From positions 124,001 to 188,000 of the forward strand of contig JTDA01000001.1 in NCBI GenBank assembly GCA_000803105.1: DNA of 64,000 bases, read 5' to 3'. This document shows, piece by piece, positions 9,510 through 19,399 of this stretch. This DNA comes from Coprobacter secundus. GTDB taxonomy: Bacteria; Bacteroidota; Bacteroidia; Bacteroidales; Coprobacteraceae. A program made the position numbers and the translations under genes. The notes under the pieces are model-generated. The model saw only the letters and a program-made list of their open reading frames with translations, did no database searches and was not told the origin of the DNA. Positions within the stretch are counted from its first letter, which is position 1, and every line of letters starts with the position of its first letter.

Positions 9510-11216
9510 TTACCAGCCAGGATTCTGCATAACTGTCCCGCCATATTTGTTGAGCTCCGACTGGGGAATGGGATATAGATACATCTTATCTTCGAAAACC
9601 CGGGTCTCTACAATGCGGTTGAAATCATAAGTAAATGTTTCGTCTCCCGTTTTGGTTATTGTTACTCCCCTTATGGGTTCGCCCAATAAAGAGGCTTTTT
9701 TCCACCTTCTCAGATCCCAGGCACGATGGTCCTCAAAAGCAAGTTCGACCTGGCGTTCCTTATGTATAGCTTCAGTAAGGTCGGCAGCACTTACGTTAGG
9801 TATGTTGGGAACTTTTACACCATCACGCTGGCGTACTTGGTTGACTGCCGCACGTGCCGAGAGTGTGAGTCCGTCACCCCGGCTCGTTCCATTGGGCCCA
9901 AACGCTTCGTTCATCGCCTCAGCGTAGTTAAGCAATATCTCGGCATAACGGAACATTATCCAGGCTTTCATCGACCGTCCCGGTGTTGTTCCTGTCAGAT
10001 CGAGATTGGGAGAAAGAAATTTTTTAAGGTAATATCCGGTACGTGAAGCGTTGCGTTGCCCTACTCCATCTTTGCCCCCAGTATAGCACTCTATTTTGCG
10101 TCCGTTCCAAGTGCTATTATTGACCACAATTGTATATTGCATACGGGGATCGACCCTATCATAGGGTCTGGAGGGATCCCAGCCATCGAGCTTGTCATAG
10201 GCATCTACGAGGTTTTGGGTGGGTGTTACCCCGCTGCTGCCACCAGGAGTACCAATGGGATAGTTCCAAGCTTCGAGGATATTAGAGTTGGCATAACGTA
10301 TATAAAATATTACTTCATCATCGGAATAGGAATTGGGAGCCAAAAACAAGTTCTGATAGTTGTTAGATAGCTGATAAAGAGGTTTTATCATCGAACCTAC
10401 CTTCTTCATCTGCATTACTTCGTTGGCTGCTTTTGCGGCCTCTTTCCATTTTTCAATATCGTTCTGCGGATTGTTTAACGGGCTGGCGGCATAGAGTAAT
10501 ACTCGGCTTTTGAGTGCCAATACGGCTCCTTTTGTGGCCCGACCGTCGTCTTCAGGTTTTCCAGCGGCATACCAGTCTACCTGCATGTTATCTTTGATGT
10601 CATCGCATTCGCTTACTATAAAAGCAACGCACTGATCAAATGTCGAACGCCCTATCTGCTTTCCTTCATCAAGCGATAAAGTTCTGGTTACGAGGGGAAC
10701 TCCTCCGTAACGCTTGATGAGTTCGAAGTAATACAATGCCCTGAGAAAGCGCACTTCGTTGCGGTAAAAAGCTATGTCCTCACACTGTTGCAAGTAATTT
10801 TCCTTACCTACGGTAGTTATGGTGTCCGTTACTAGTATCTTTTTATAATTTACCGAATTTTCAAGGAATAGATTGCACTGGCGTATAGCAACATATAATT
10901 TGGCGTACACGTCTTCGGGATTGGAATACTGATTCCATATACCCATATTGAATTTCTGTGACTGAGAGCTATAATTAGTTTCTTCGGCTTCGTCAGTAGC
11001 ACATGCCTTGAGAGAAGTTTCCCACTGGTAAAAACCACCGATAACCTGTAAATTGGTGTATGCTCCCACAGCTACCTGTTTCATACGGTCATAATTTACA
11101 TATACCTGCTCAGGTCTCAGATTCGTATCTATCTCGTTGTCGAGCATATCGGAACAGGCAGTACCGATACCTACCAGTACAACAAAAAAGAAGTATTTTA
11201 TTACTTTATATTTCAT
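9510..11216 (-). CDS. SusD/RagB-family nutrient-binding lipoprotein (second pair)
   Basis: A 568-residue outer-membrane lipoprotein with lipobox VGIGTAC (Cys21). It has the SusD TPR-like core. Typical motifs include RNEVRFLRALYYFELIKRYGGVPLV, of which the RYGGVPLV part is most diagnostic, then GRATKGAVLALKSRVLLYAASP. The C-terminal RQVELAFEDHRAWDLRRWK and the end MYLYPIPQSELN...QNPGW are also typical. It caps the SusC transporter encoded immediately upstream (14254-11234, 17-base gap). It binds the glycan at the cell surface and hands it to SusC. The protein is full length. Confidence 0.96.
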   Translation of the reverse strand: MKYKVIKYFFFVVLVGIGTACSDMLDNEIDTNLRPEQVYVNYDRMKQVAVGAYTNLQVIGGFYQWETSLKACATDEAEETNYSSQSQKFNMGIWNQYSNPEDVYAKLYVAIRQCNLFLENSVNYKKILVTDTITTVGKENYLQQCEDIAFYRNEVRFLRALYYFELIKRYGGVPLVTRTLSLDEGKQIGRSTFDQCVAFIVSECDDIKDNMQVDWYAAGKPEDDGRATKGAVLALKSRVLLYAASPLNNPQNDIEKWKEAAKAANEVMQMKKVGSMIKPLYQLSNNYQNLFLAPNSYSDDEVIFYIRYANSNILEAWNYPIGTPGGSSGVTPTQNLVDAYDKLDGWDPSRPYDRVDPRMQYTIVVNNSTWNGRKIECYTGGKDGVGQRNASRTGYYLKKFLSPNLDLTGTTPGRSMKAWIMFRYAEILLNYAEAMNEAFGPNGTSRGDGLTLSARAAVNQVRQRDGVKVPNIPNVSAADLTEAIHKERQVELAFEDHRAWDLRRWKKASLLGEPIRGVTITKTGDETFTYDFNRIVETRVFEDKMYLYPIPQSELNKYGGTVMQNPGW

Positions 11217-11233
11217 TTTCGTACCTTTTAATG

Positions 11234-14200
11234 TTAAAACTGAACCGTTACACCCAAACTGTATACTCTGCTCAAAGGATAGCCAGATAAAACTTCAGGA
11301 TCAAAATCTTTGAGTTGTGATACGGTAAAGAGGTTATTGGCATTTATATACAGCCGTAAATAGGTAATACAGCTTTTCTTCAATAGTTTTTCGGGGAAAG
11401 TATATCCCAGCTCTAAATTACGCAGTCTCATAAATCCTGCATCTCTGATCCAGAATGAGGAATTACGGTAATTGTTGTCATTATCGGAAGTCGTCAGGCG
11501 CGGATATGTTGCTCCTGCTCTCGTATCTATACCTTGCTCCGGATAGTATGCCCATCGGTTCTGCGCCATTTCGGGGGCTTGTCCGTCTTTGTAAAATGCC
11601 CATACAGTATTTCCCGAAAGCAGAACACTACGACGTGCTTGTCCGTAAATATCGGCCAAGAGATCGAATCCTTTGTAACCGATATTCAGGGTTACACCAT
11701 AATTGAGCTGGGGTATAGGTGAATATCCGACCGCTTTTTCATCGTTCTCATTAACTACTCCGTCTCCGTTCATGTCTTTGTAACGTATATCTCCAGGTTG
11801 AACGGGTGCAAAAGTCTGTCGCGGAGTAGCCGGATCGTTGATTTCGGTCCAGGAGTTAAATAATCCTTCGGCTTGAAGACCGAAATACTGACCAACAGGA
11901 TTTCCTGTACGATAAAGATAGGATTCGGGACGAAATACTTCGGCTTGGTATTCGATTTTACTTTTTGCATAAGCTACATTTCCTCCTATGCCTAAGGAAA
12001 CATCTCCGAACTTGTCATGATACCCAAATTCGAACTCTGCTCCCTGATTGCTTACTTTTCCTATATTTTCATAAGGTAATGTAGCTGCGACTACTGCGGG
12101 AACCGAGGCTTCCCGCGTCGCTAATATACCATTACGTTTTTCGTAAAAGTAATCGAACATTACCGACAAGCGTTTGAAGAAGGAAGCATCAACACCCACA
12201 TTATATTTGTAGTTTTTTTCATATGTTATATCAGGGTTACCCAGACGGCCTTCCACCAGCCCAGGCAGAGAGGTAGAGCCTGCAGCTCCGATATTATATT
12301 TGTTTTTCGATGCTTCGTAGTAAGTACGGTAACCGAAACGGGTAGCCCCGAGGTCACTGCTTCCTACCATTCCTGCCGAAGCTCTTAATTTCAACAAATC
12401 TACTTTAGATGTGGCACCTCCGAAAAAGTCTTCGTTGGAAATTACCCATGCTGCAGATACGGAGGGAAAAAAGCCGAAACGGTTTTTCGCAGGGAGATTT
12501 TCGGACCCGTTGTAAGCAAAAGCGAATTGTGCGAAATAACGTTCATCATATCCATACCCTACTCGCCCGAACAACCCAGCGTTGAGGTATGGCACATTAT
12601 TGCCGTCTATCACATAGCGACTATACATGGCTCCTATCATGGCTCCTATCCGATTCTTCCCGAACAGGCGGTTATAGTCGGCTTGTCCCGAATAGGTAGT
12701 ACGAGTCAACTGTGTACGGGTCTTTTCACTTTCGTCTATGGCAAATTCGGAGTTCGCTCCACCTACTTTGTTCAACTGGTATCCATCCAAAGTTTCTACC
12801 ATCTGGAAACGTGCATAATCTTTATTAATGATATAACGGTTATGGGACTGTCCGAAAAAAGAAACGGATTCTTTAAGGCTCAAGCCTTTTACATACATGT
12901 CGAGATTCTGTGTAAGAGAGAAATCAGTCTGGTACGTGAGAATGTGTGAAGAATTCTTTCCGGAAGCAAACAGCATCGCTACAGGATTATCTTTATATAT
13001 GGTCCCAGCCGCCCACGAACCATCATAGTTTTTGACAGGAAATGCATTGGGCGGAGTCTGGTCCAATACGGTAAAGATATTGTCGGTATTGGGCCTCGTC
13101 CCATCGGAAATAGTCCCTCCGATATTGACGGACAAACCGAACACTTTATTTATTGCTACGTCTATATTCGAACGGATATTATAACGAGAATAGTTCCCCA
13201 GGCGTTTCAGATCCTTATAACCGGTATCATCGTTGTTTCGATAGAACTTGGGACTATTCATAAATCCGAGCAAAGTATAAAATTTCACTACCGAGTTTCC
13301 CCCGCTTACCGAAATATTTCCTTCCTCATAGAAAGTCCCTTCACGCAAGACTTCATCATTCCAGTTTACATTAGGATGCATATAGGGGTCTTCTCCGTTT
13401 CGGTACAGTGCAAGATCGGTATCGCTGTAGTAAGGACTCCAATGTCCCATATCGTTACTGAGTGCTTCATTGTAAAGAGAAGCATACCCGTAAGAATCAA
13501 GGAATTGGGGAGTTTTAAGTGGCTGGGTATATCCAGCTTTTAGATTGAGTCGTACCTGTATTTTATTTTCCATACCACGCTTTGTCTTTACCAACATTAC
13601 ACCGTTGGCTCCTCTTATTCCATAAACAGCGAGTGCTGCAGCATCTTTCAGAATCGTAACCGATTCTATTTCTTCGGCAACTAAGGTATTCATATCGGAT
13701 TCAAACCCGTCGACAAACACAAGCAACTGGGCATTGTTATTGTATGTATTCTTACCTCTTATATACATATCGGCAATATTATTTCCCGGCTCTCCGCCTT
13801 TCTGCATAACAGTAAGTCCTGCAATTTTGCCTGCCAGAGTATTGCTCACGGTTGTTTCATGCAAAGAGGTCATACGATCTCCCGATATAGAAGATATGGC
13901 TTCGGTCGTAGCGAGGAATGTCTCGCTGCCATAACCTTTTTCCACGACCTGTTTCTTTACATCGGGATAGAGTATTACGGTAAGAACAGAGTTGCTTCCA
14001 GTTTCTACTTCGGTACTCAGATATCCCTCTTTCTCGAAAAGCAGCTTCCCGCTTTTAGGTTTGAGTATTTCAAAACGTCCTTTATCATCAGTAACAGTCG
14101 ATTCCAAACCTGCAACTTTTACCGAAACTTTATTCAACGGCATTCCACCCTGAGTTCTTACAATCCCGGTATAGGAAGACTGGGCAATACCCGTACCCGA

Positions 14201-14254
14201 CAACAAGAAAAAAGCCAGCAGAATATATATGTTTTTCAATAGATTATTTCGCAT
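11234..14254 (-). CDS. SusC/RagA-family TonB-dependent transporter (second pair)
   Basis: A TonB-dependent outer-membrane transporter of about 1006 residues. I prefer the ATG at 14254 (MRNNLLKN) to an in-frame TTG two codons upstream. It has a signal peptide, a carboxypeptidase-regulatory-like beta-sandwich (~25-95), then a plug. The usual EVVVVGYG TonB box is replaced by an unusual VVEKGYGSET. The plug holds LAGKIAGLTVMQKGGEPG and YGIRGANGVMLVKTK. The ~22-strand barrel ends with YSLGVTVQF. It pairs with the SusD just downstream to import oligosaccharides. There is no STN domain, so no direct anti-sigma signalling. Confidence 0.95.
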   Translation of the reverse strand: MRNNLLKNIYILLAFFLLSGTGIAQSSYTGIVRTQGGMPLNKVSVKVAGLESTVTDDKGRFEILKPKSGKLLFEKEGYLSTEVETGSNSVLTVILYPDVKKQVVEKGYGSETFLATTEAISSISGDRMTSLHETTVSNTLAGKIAGLTVMQKGGEPGNNIADMYIRGKNTYNNNAQLLVFVDGFESDMNTLVAEEIESVTILKDAAALAVYGIRGANGVMLVKTKRGMENKIQVRLNLKAGYTQPLKTPQFLDSYGYASLYNEALSNDMGHWSPYYSDTDLALYRNGEDPYMHPNVNWNDEVLREGTFYEEGNISVSGGNSVVKFYTLLGFMNSPKFYRNNDDTGYKDLKRLGNYSRYNIRSNIDVAINKVFGLSVNIGGTISDGTRPNTDNIFTVLDQTPPNAFPVKNYDGSWAAGTIYKDNPVAMLFASGKNSSHILTYQTDFSLTQNLDMYVKGLSLKESVSFFGQSHNRYIINKDYARFQMVETLDGYQLNKVGGANSEFAIDESEKTRTQLTRTTYSGQADYNRLFGKNRIGAMIGAMYSRYVIDGNNVPYLNAGLFGRVGYGYDERYFAQFAFAYNGSENLPAKNRFGFFPSVSAAWVISNEDFFGGATSKVDLLKLRASAGMVGSSDLGATRFGYRTYYEASKNKYNIGAAGSTSLPGLVEGRLGNPDITYEKNYKYNVGVDASFFKRLSVMFDYFYEKRNGILATREASVPAVVAATLPYENIGKVSNQGAEFEFGYHDKFGDVSLGIGGNVAYAKSKIEYQAEVFRPESYLYRTGNPVGQYFGLQAEGLFNSWTEINDPATPRQTFAPVQPGDIRYKDMNGDGVVNENDEKAVGYSPIPQLNYGVTLNIGYKGFDLLADIYGQARRSVLLSGNTVWAFYKDGQAPEMAQNRWAYYPEQGIDTRAGATYPRLTTSDNDNNYRNSSFWIRDAGFMRLRNLELGYTFPEKLLKKSCITYLRLYINANNLFTVSQLKDFDPEVLSGYPLSRVYSLGVTVQF

Positions 14255-14290
14255 CTTCAAATCATTTTAATTGTGATTAAACCGCTCATG

Positions 14291-16057
14291 TTAGTATCCG
14301 GGATTCTGCAATATATACCCTTTATTGACCTCGGCCTGTGGGAAAGGATGGTAATACATCTTATCGGACCAGAAGCGCTCTTCGAATACAAACGGTTTAT
14401 AGGTGGTATAATTGTTTTTTTCGTTATTAGTCTCAAGAAGGAATCCTACCATAGGACCTCCGATTATACCAGGTTTATGGGCTATTTTCCAACGACGTAC
14501 ATCGTATATTCGGTGATCTTCCCCGAATAGTTCTATATCTCTCTCACGGTGGACAAGCTGGCGGAACGCCTCCTGGGTTTTATAGCGGGGATCGGTCTCC
14601 AATATGGGCGGCAGTCCTGCACGCTGACGTACTACGTTTAACGCTTCATACGCAAGAGACGAATTAGGTGTATACTCATTAAGTGCCTCGGCATAGTTGA
14701 GATAAAACTCGGCAAGGCGGAATATTGGGAAATCCATATCAGTCTGGCCCTGATACTTATAGGTATATTTCATCATAACGGCAGCACCTTGTATATCACC
14801 GCTTTTTTCTCCGGTAACGATATAGTCCCAGTTATACCTATCGGGACACATAGCCGGTTTTTCACCAAATACCCATGCCATAACCCTGAAACGGGGTTCC
14901 ATTTCGTGCATACGTGTCACATAATCGCTAAAATCGCGTACTTCATTTAATGCGGGCCAAGTCTGGTCAGTCCCGTCGGCTTTATAAAATTTAGAGAGAC
15001 TATTGACCAGAATAGAATTTCCCTTGTTGAAATTACTGAGGCGCGGCAGATAATGAGTGGTAAATCCAGTCTGCCCTACGATGACCTTATTGGCCAGCAA
15101 CACTTCCGAATTGTCTCTCGTGGAAGTGGCATTTCCGTAATCGTCAAAAGGATTGCCGGTATTCACCATTGATACATGTCCATAATCACGTGCCCAATCG
15201 ATCACCGCAAGATTGGCCTCATATGCAGCTTTCCATCTTTTATGATCATATCCGTTAAGGCAAAGATAGGAATTATGGGTACTGTTACCATACCCTATTA
15301 CGGGCTCGGCCGAATTGAATAAAGGACTTGCCGCATAGAGCAATGTACGTGCTTTTACCGCCAAGGCAACCCCTTTTGTTACCCGCCCCCTCCATCTCGT
15401 GTCATAGAAATCAGGCAGGTTCATCGACTCATCACATAGCTGTACAATATAATCAATACACTCCTGCAAAGAACTGCGGGATATATTGAAATCTTCGTTA
15501 ACCTCGAGAGCCCTTTTTACTAAAGGTACGCCTCCGAAAGTACGTATAAGCGTAAAGTAACGTAATGCAATAAGAGTTTTACACTCGGATTTCATTTGGT
15601 CCTTTTCTTCCTGTGAAATATCTTTTGCCATATCTATATTTTCGATAAACGTAAAGGCTTTACGTATCCCAATATAGCAACAATTGAATTTCGTCTCCAC
15701 ATGACGCGGGTTGATAGCACTATACCCTACCAGGTTCATTTCGGTCGTGGGTGCATACCCTGTCGATAAATTACATTCGTCAGTTATAGCCGCACGTATT
15801 CCCCGTTCAATCTGGTCGAGGTCGTATACTCCTTTTCCGGGGACATTATATACATTGGTATACTTGGGAATACCGAAAGGCATGATCGTTGCATAGGTGT
15901 CCCAGAGAAATTGCTCGGCATTGATCCTTTTCGAGAAAATAGAATCTTTATTGATAGAAGTAGATATTAGGGGCATGTCGAGATAGTTGCAGCTAAACTG
16001 TGGCAAAGCAAGTATGGCTATGAGCAAAATTACATATATGTATCTGATCTTTTTCAT
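14291..16057 (-). CDS. SusD/RagB-family nutrient-binding lipoprotein (first pair)
   Basis: A 588-residue lipoprotein with lipobox LPQFSC (Cys23). SusD motifs are ALRYFTLIRTFGGVPLVKRA, RVTKGVALAVKARTLLYAASP, FRLAEFYLNYAEALNEY, RDIELFGEDHRIYDVRRWK and the terminal FPQAEVNKGYILQNPGY. It is translated directly after its SusC partner (12-base gap at 16058-16069) and forms the lid of that transporter. Long loops around residues 210-330 probably contribute to glycan specificity. Confidence 0.96.
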   Translation of the reverse strand: MKKIRYIYVILLIAILALPQFSCNYLDMPLISTSINKDSIFSKRINAEQFLWDTYATIMPFGIPKYTNVYNVPGKGVYDLDQIERGIRAAITDECNLSTGYAPTTEMNLVGYSAINPRHVETKFNCCYIGIRKAFTFIENIDMAKDISQEEKDQMKSECKTLIALRYFTLIRTFGGVPLVKRALEVNEDFNISRSSLQECIDYIVQLCDESMNLPDFYDTRWRGRVTKGVALAVKARTLLYAASPLFNSAEPVIGYGNSTHNSYLCLNGYDHKRWKAAYEANLAVIDWARDYGHVSMVNTGNPFDDYGNATSTRDNSEVLLANKVIVGQTGFTTHYLPRLSNFNKGNSILVNSLSKFYKADGTDQTWPALNEVRDFSDYVTRMHEMEPRFRVMAWVFGEKPAMCPDRYNWDYIVTGEKSGDIQGAAVMMKYTYKYQGQTDMDFPIFRLAEFYLNYAEALNEYTPNSSLAYEALNVVRQRAGLPPILETDPRYKTQEAFRQLVHRERDIELFGEDHRIYDVRRWKIAHKPGIIGGPMVGFLLETNNEKNNYTTYKPFVFEERFWSDKMYYHPFPQAEVNKGYILQNPGY

Positions 16058-16069
16058 TGTTCCCTGTCT

Positions 16070-19000
16070 TTAAAATCTTAAATTCAATCCTACGTTATAT
16101 ACTTTCATTTGTGGATACACAGCCCCTACATTTTTAGTAGGGTTTTCCGGGTCGGTATTTTTAAGGCTGGTAAAAGTAAGCAGGTTATTGCCACTGACAT
16201 AGAAGCGCAACGACTTCACTCCTATTTTAGCCAATTTGGGCACTGAAAGGGTATAACCTATCTCTACATTTTTGAGACGCAGATACGATGCATCTTTGAC
16301 CCAAAAATCGGAATCCTCGGAGTTAGGACTGTTCTTACCATCAGCACTCAAACGAGGCATGGTAATTTTCTCTCCCGCAGCAAAACGCTCTTCGCTCCAA
16401 CGATTCATATGCTCGGCCAATGTGTTATTGAATCCAAGATTGAATGCCCAGGCTGTCATAACACGTTGTTGTATGGCCGTCTGCGATGCTCCTTGAAAAA
16501 GCAGCGAAAAATCGAGATCTTTCCAATCTCCGCCCAAGGTAAAGCCATAGGAAACTTGAGGAAACTCATTATATCCAATGGGGACTCTGTCGTTCTGGTC
16601 TATTTTACCATCACCGTCAATATCTATATATTTCAGGTCTCCTTTCTGTACTTTATTGGAATAGAAAGAGTAATAGGGACGGTTAGCCACCTCATCATCG
16701 TAATTATAAAAACCGTCGTTACGGTAACCTTTGAGTTGCCCTACCGAAAAACCGGTCGCCATCATCCATTCGTATGCGGCATTGGGCTCATCCTGAAAAA
16801 TTATTTTATTTCGGGCATAAGAGAGATTGGCATCGATATGATAATTGAACTTGCTTATATTACTGCGCCAATGTGCCTCGATTTCATATCCTTTGTTTTC
16901 TACTTTTCCCATATTCACAGCTGGAAGATCGGTTGCTCCCACGATGGCCGGAACAGTTGAACGCTTGATAAGGATATTATCACGATTCTCGGCAAAATAG
17001 TCGGCTCCGATAACTAACTTATCATCGAACAAGCGTATATCCACACCTACATTTTTTTTCTTGGCGCGCTCCCAGGTTACATAGGGATTTCCTATTTTAC
17101 CTTCCATAGCACTCTTATAACTTTCGCGGTCGAGCCCTTCGGTCCCAAACTGGTAAACAAACCCGCCATAGTTGTAAGAAGTGGGCAGATAAAGGAAACG
17201 ACTTCCTCCTATCTTATCATTACCTACTTCTCCGTAAGAACCCCGTAACTTAATAAAGGTTACATAATCATTCTTAGGAAAAAAAGGCTCTTCGGTAAGT
17301 ACCCAACCTAAAGAAAAAGCGGGAAATACACCATAACGAAGATCTTCGGGAAAATTTTCCGAACCGTTATAACCTAAATTGAACTCGGCAAAATAGCGGT
17401 CGGCATAAGCATAAGTAGCACGTCCTACAAGCCCTTGCAACGACTGGGGTACGGAATATGTCAGTCCAGGCATTCTTTTCTTACGCTGATTGTAAAGGAG
17501 CAAAGCCGACACACGATGACGGTTTCCGAATATCCGCTGATAATCAAGAGCCGCCTCAAAATATTCGATACGGTATACGCTGTGAGATTCCTTGAAAGTT
17601 TCGAACCCTCCTTCAAAAGTTCTTTGCGGAAATGAAACCTCGCCTGTCTTGGCATCCCTTACCGCGTAATAGGTATCTATCGTCCGGTTCCGAGTTTCGG
17701 AACGGCTGAAAAAATTATCGTAAGCATACATTGCTCTTACCGACAATCCTTTGGTAATCATATCAAGCCTGTATTTCAACGTTACATTTATATTGAATGT
17801 GTTTTCGAGTTGTGTCGAATATCCGTTATTGAGCAGTACAGAAGCGGGTGAAAGACCACGTCCGGACATGAACGAGAGGGGATCGTCGAGGTATCCTGTT
17901 ACAAGCTTACCATCGACAACCCCGCATCCTATCATTGGCGGGGAGTTGAGTATGGCAGAGAAAAGACTTTCGGTAGTATTATTGGGATAATTGGAATCAG
18001 CAATCTGCCCCCCCAATTTTATACTTCCGGTAAAATCTTTTGTAAAGTTAAAATCAAAATTAGAACGTATATTATAACGTTTGTATACAGGATTAGGGTC
18101 ATATCCGACATTAAGGTCCTTAAGAGATGATGTATTGTATTGTCCCTGTTGGTTGAGATAACCGAGCGATACGAAATATTTTACTACTTTGGTTCCTCCC
18201 GACACGTTTACATTATACTGTTGCTTTATCGAGGCTTTTTTAATGAAACTCTTGTAAAAATCTTTGGAAGGATAGAATATGGGATCGGTACCGTCACGAA
18301 GTTTTTCAAGTGTACCATCGTCCTCGTTGAACAGTGGAATCAACCCGTCGTTACGCATACCTTCATTTTTGAGCAGGGCAAACTCATACGGATCAAGGAA
18401 ATCGGGTAAGGTAGTCGGTGTCTGTACTCCTACGTTGCAACTAAGGCTTACCATGGGCTTCGACTCGGTTCCTGTTTTAGTAGTAAGTATGATTACGCCA
18501 TTCGCACCCCGTATACCGTATACTGCTGTTGCAGAGGCATCTTTAAGTACATTTATACTTTCGATCTCATTCATATCGATACCGTCCATAGAGGAACGCT
18601 CCACCCCATCGATAACAATAAGGGGCGAACTATCGGCTGACCCGAGTGTGCTGATACCGCGTATGCGTATATCGGACTGATCCTTTCCCGGTTCACCTCC
18701 TCGCTGTACAAGGGTAACCCCAGACATACGCCCGTAAATAGCATTACTGACATTCGACACCGGAGACTTTATCAGTTCAGTACCCGATACCGAGGTGATG
18801 GCTCCGGTTATACTTTGCTTTTTCTGTACACCGTATCCTACAACGACTACCTCATCGAGTTTTTTGCTTCCTTCGCTCAGGACAACAGTCAGAGGCTCAC
18901 CCTGTTTATAGGCTGCAAAGCTTACCTCTTTCCTGTCAAAACCGACATAGGAAAAAACAAGAATAGAATTTGACGAAGATACTGATATGGAAAAATTTCC

Positions 19001-19234
19001 GTCAATATCGGTTATTACTCCATTCTTAGGATTCGACTTTTCTACTACATTTACGCCTATTAGGGGTTCGGAAGAGGAATCGGTTACTTTACCGGTTACT
19101 CTGAATGCAACCGTCTGCGCTTTTTGTGCAGCTACGGGAAAAGTAGCCAATAACAAGACCAAACACAGGAAAGCATAGACAAATGCACTTTTCTTTTTAC
19201 CGGAATAATTTGTTTTTCCTTTGTTTATATACAT
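16070..19234 (-). CDS. SusC/RagA-family TonB-dependent transporter (first pair)
   Basis: A 1054-residue transporter with a long signal peptide ending at VAAQ (~36). A carboxypeptidase-regulatory-like domain follows (VTGKVTDSSSEPLIGVNVV, ~45-125), then the canonical LDEVVVVGYG box and the plug. Plug motifs are MSGVTLVQRGGEPG, IRIRGISTLG and YGIRGANGVIILTTK. The barrel ends VYNVGLNLRF. It is the first gene of the leftward glycan operon; 165 AT-rich bases upstream should hold the promoter, though I see no clear Bacteroidetes -7 element. A regulator for this locus is not obvious within the window, unless the LacI protein at 23204 serves it. Confidence 0.96.
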   Translation of the reverse strand: MYINKGKTNYSGKKKSAFVYAFLCLVLLLATFPVAAQKAQTVAFRVTGKVTDSSSEPLIGVNVVEKSNPKNGVITDIDGNFSISVSSSNSILVFSYVGFDRKEVSFAAYKQGEPLTVVLSEGSKKLDEVVVVGYGVQKKQSITGAITSVSGTELIKSPVSNVSNAIYGRMSGVTLVQRGGEPGKDQSDIRIRGISTLGSADSSPLIVIDGVERSSMDGIDMNEIESINVLKDASATAVYGIRGANGVIILTTKTGTESKPMVSLSCNVGVQTPTTLPDFLDPYEFALLKNEGMRNDGLIPLFNEDDGTLEKLRDGTDPIFYPSKDFYKSFIKKASIKQQYNVNVSGGTKVVKYFVSLGYLNQQGQYNTSSLKDLNVGYDPNPVYKRYNIRSNFDFNFTKDFTGSIKLGGQIADSNYPNNTTESLFSAILNSPPMIGCGVVDGKLVTGYLDDPLSFMSGRGLSPASVLLNNGYSTQLENTFNINVTLKYRLDMITKGLSVRAMYAYDNFFSRSETRNRTIDTYYAVRDAKTGEVSFPQRTFEGGFETFKESHSVYRIEYFEAALDYQRIFGNRHRVSALLLYNQRKKRMPGLTYSVPQSLQGLVGRATYAYADRYFAEFNLGYNGSENFPEDLRYGVFPAFSLGWVLTEEPFFPKNDYVTFIKLRGSYGEVGNDKIGGSRFLYLPTSYNYGGFVYQFGTEGLDRESYKSAMEGKIGNPYVTWERAKKKNVGVDIRLFDDKLVIGADYFAENRDNILIKRSTVPAIVGATDLPAVNMGKVENKGYEIEAHWRSNISKFNYHIDANLSYARNKIIFQDEPNAAYEWMMATGFSVGQLKGYRNDGFYNYDDEVANRPYYSFYSNKVQKGDLKYIDIDGDGKIDQNDRVPIGYNEFPQVSYGFTLGGDWKDLDFSLLFQGASQTAIQQRVMTAWAFNLGFNNTLAEHMNRWSEERFAAGEKITMPRLSADGKNSPNSEDSDFWVKDASYLRLKNVEIGYTLSVPKLAKIGVKSLRFYVSGNNLLTFTSLKNTDPENPTKNVGAVYPQMKVYNVGLNLRF

Positions 19235-19399
19235 ATTGGTATTATAAATAGATTCTTGATAATTCCAAAAACTATAATTTTTTGATATGTACTATATATT
19301 TTGTGTACTGTGATGAATGTATTTCTGGAGATAAATATATAATATATAATACATATAAAAATTTATTCTTTTATGTAACTGCTAAAGTTTTAACAATAT

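Noticed and set aside
19235..19399. A promoter for the first SusC gene in this gap
   Set aside because: The sequence is very AT-rich and a TAGTTTTTG stretch is near the consensus, but base spacing within the -7 motif is off and no -33 partner fits.
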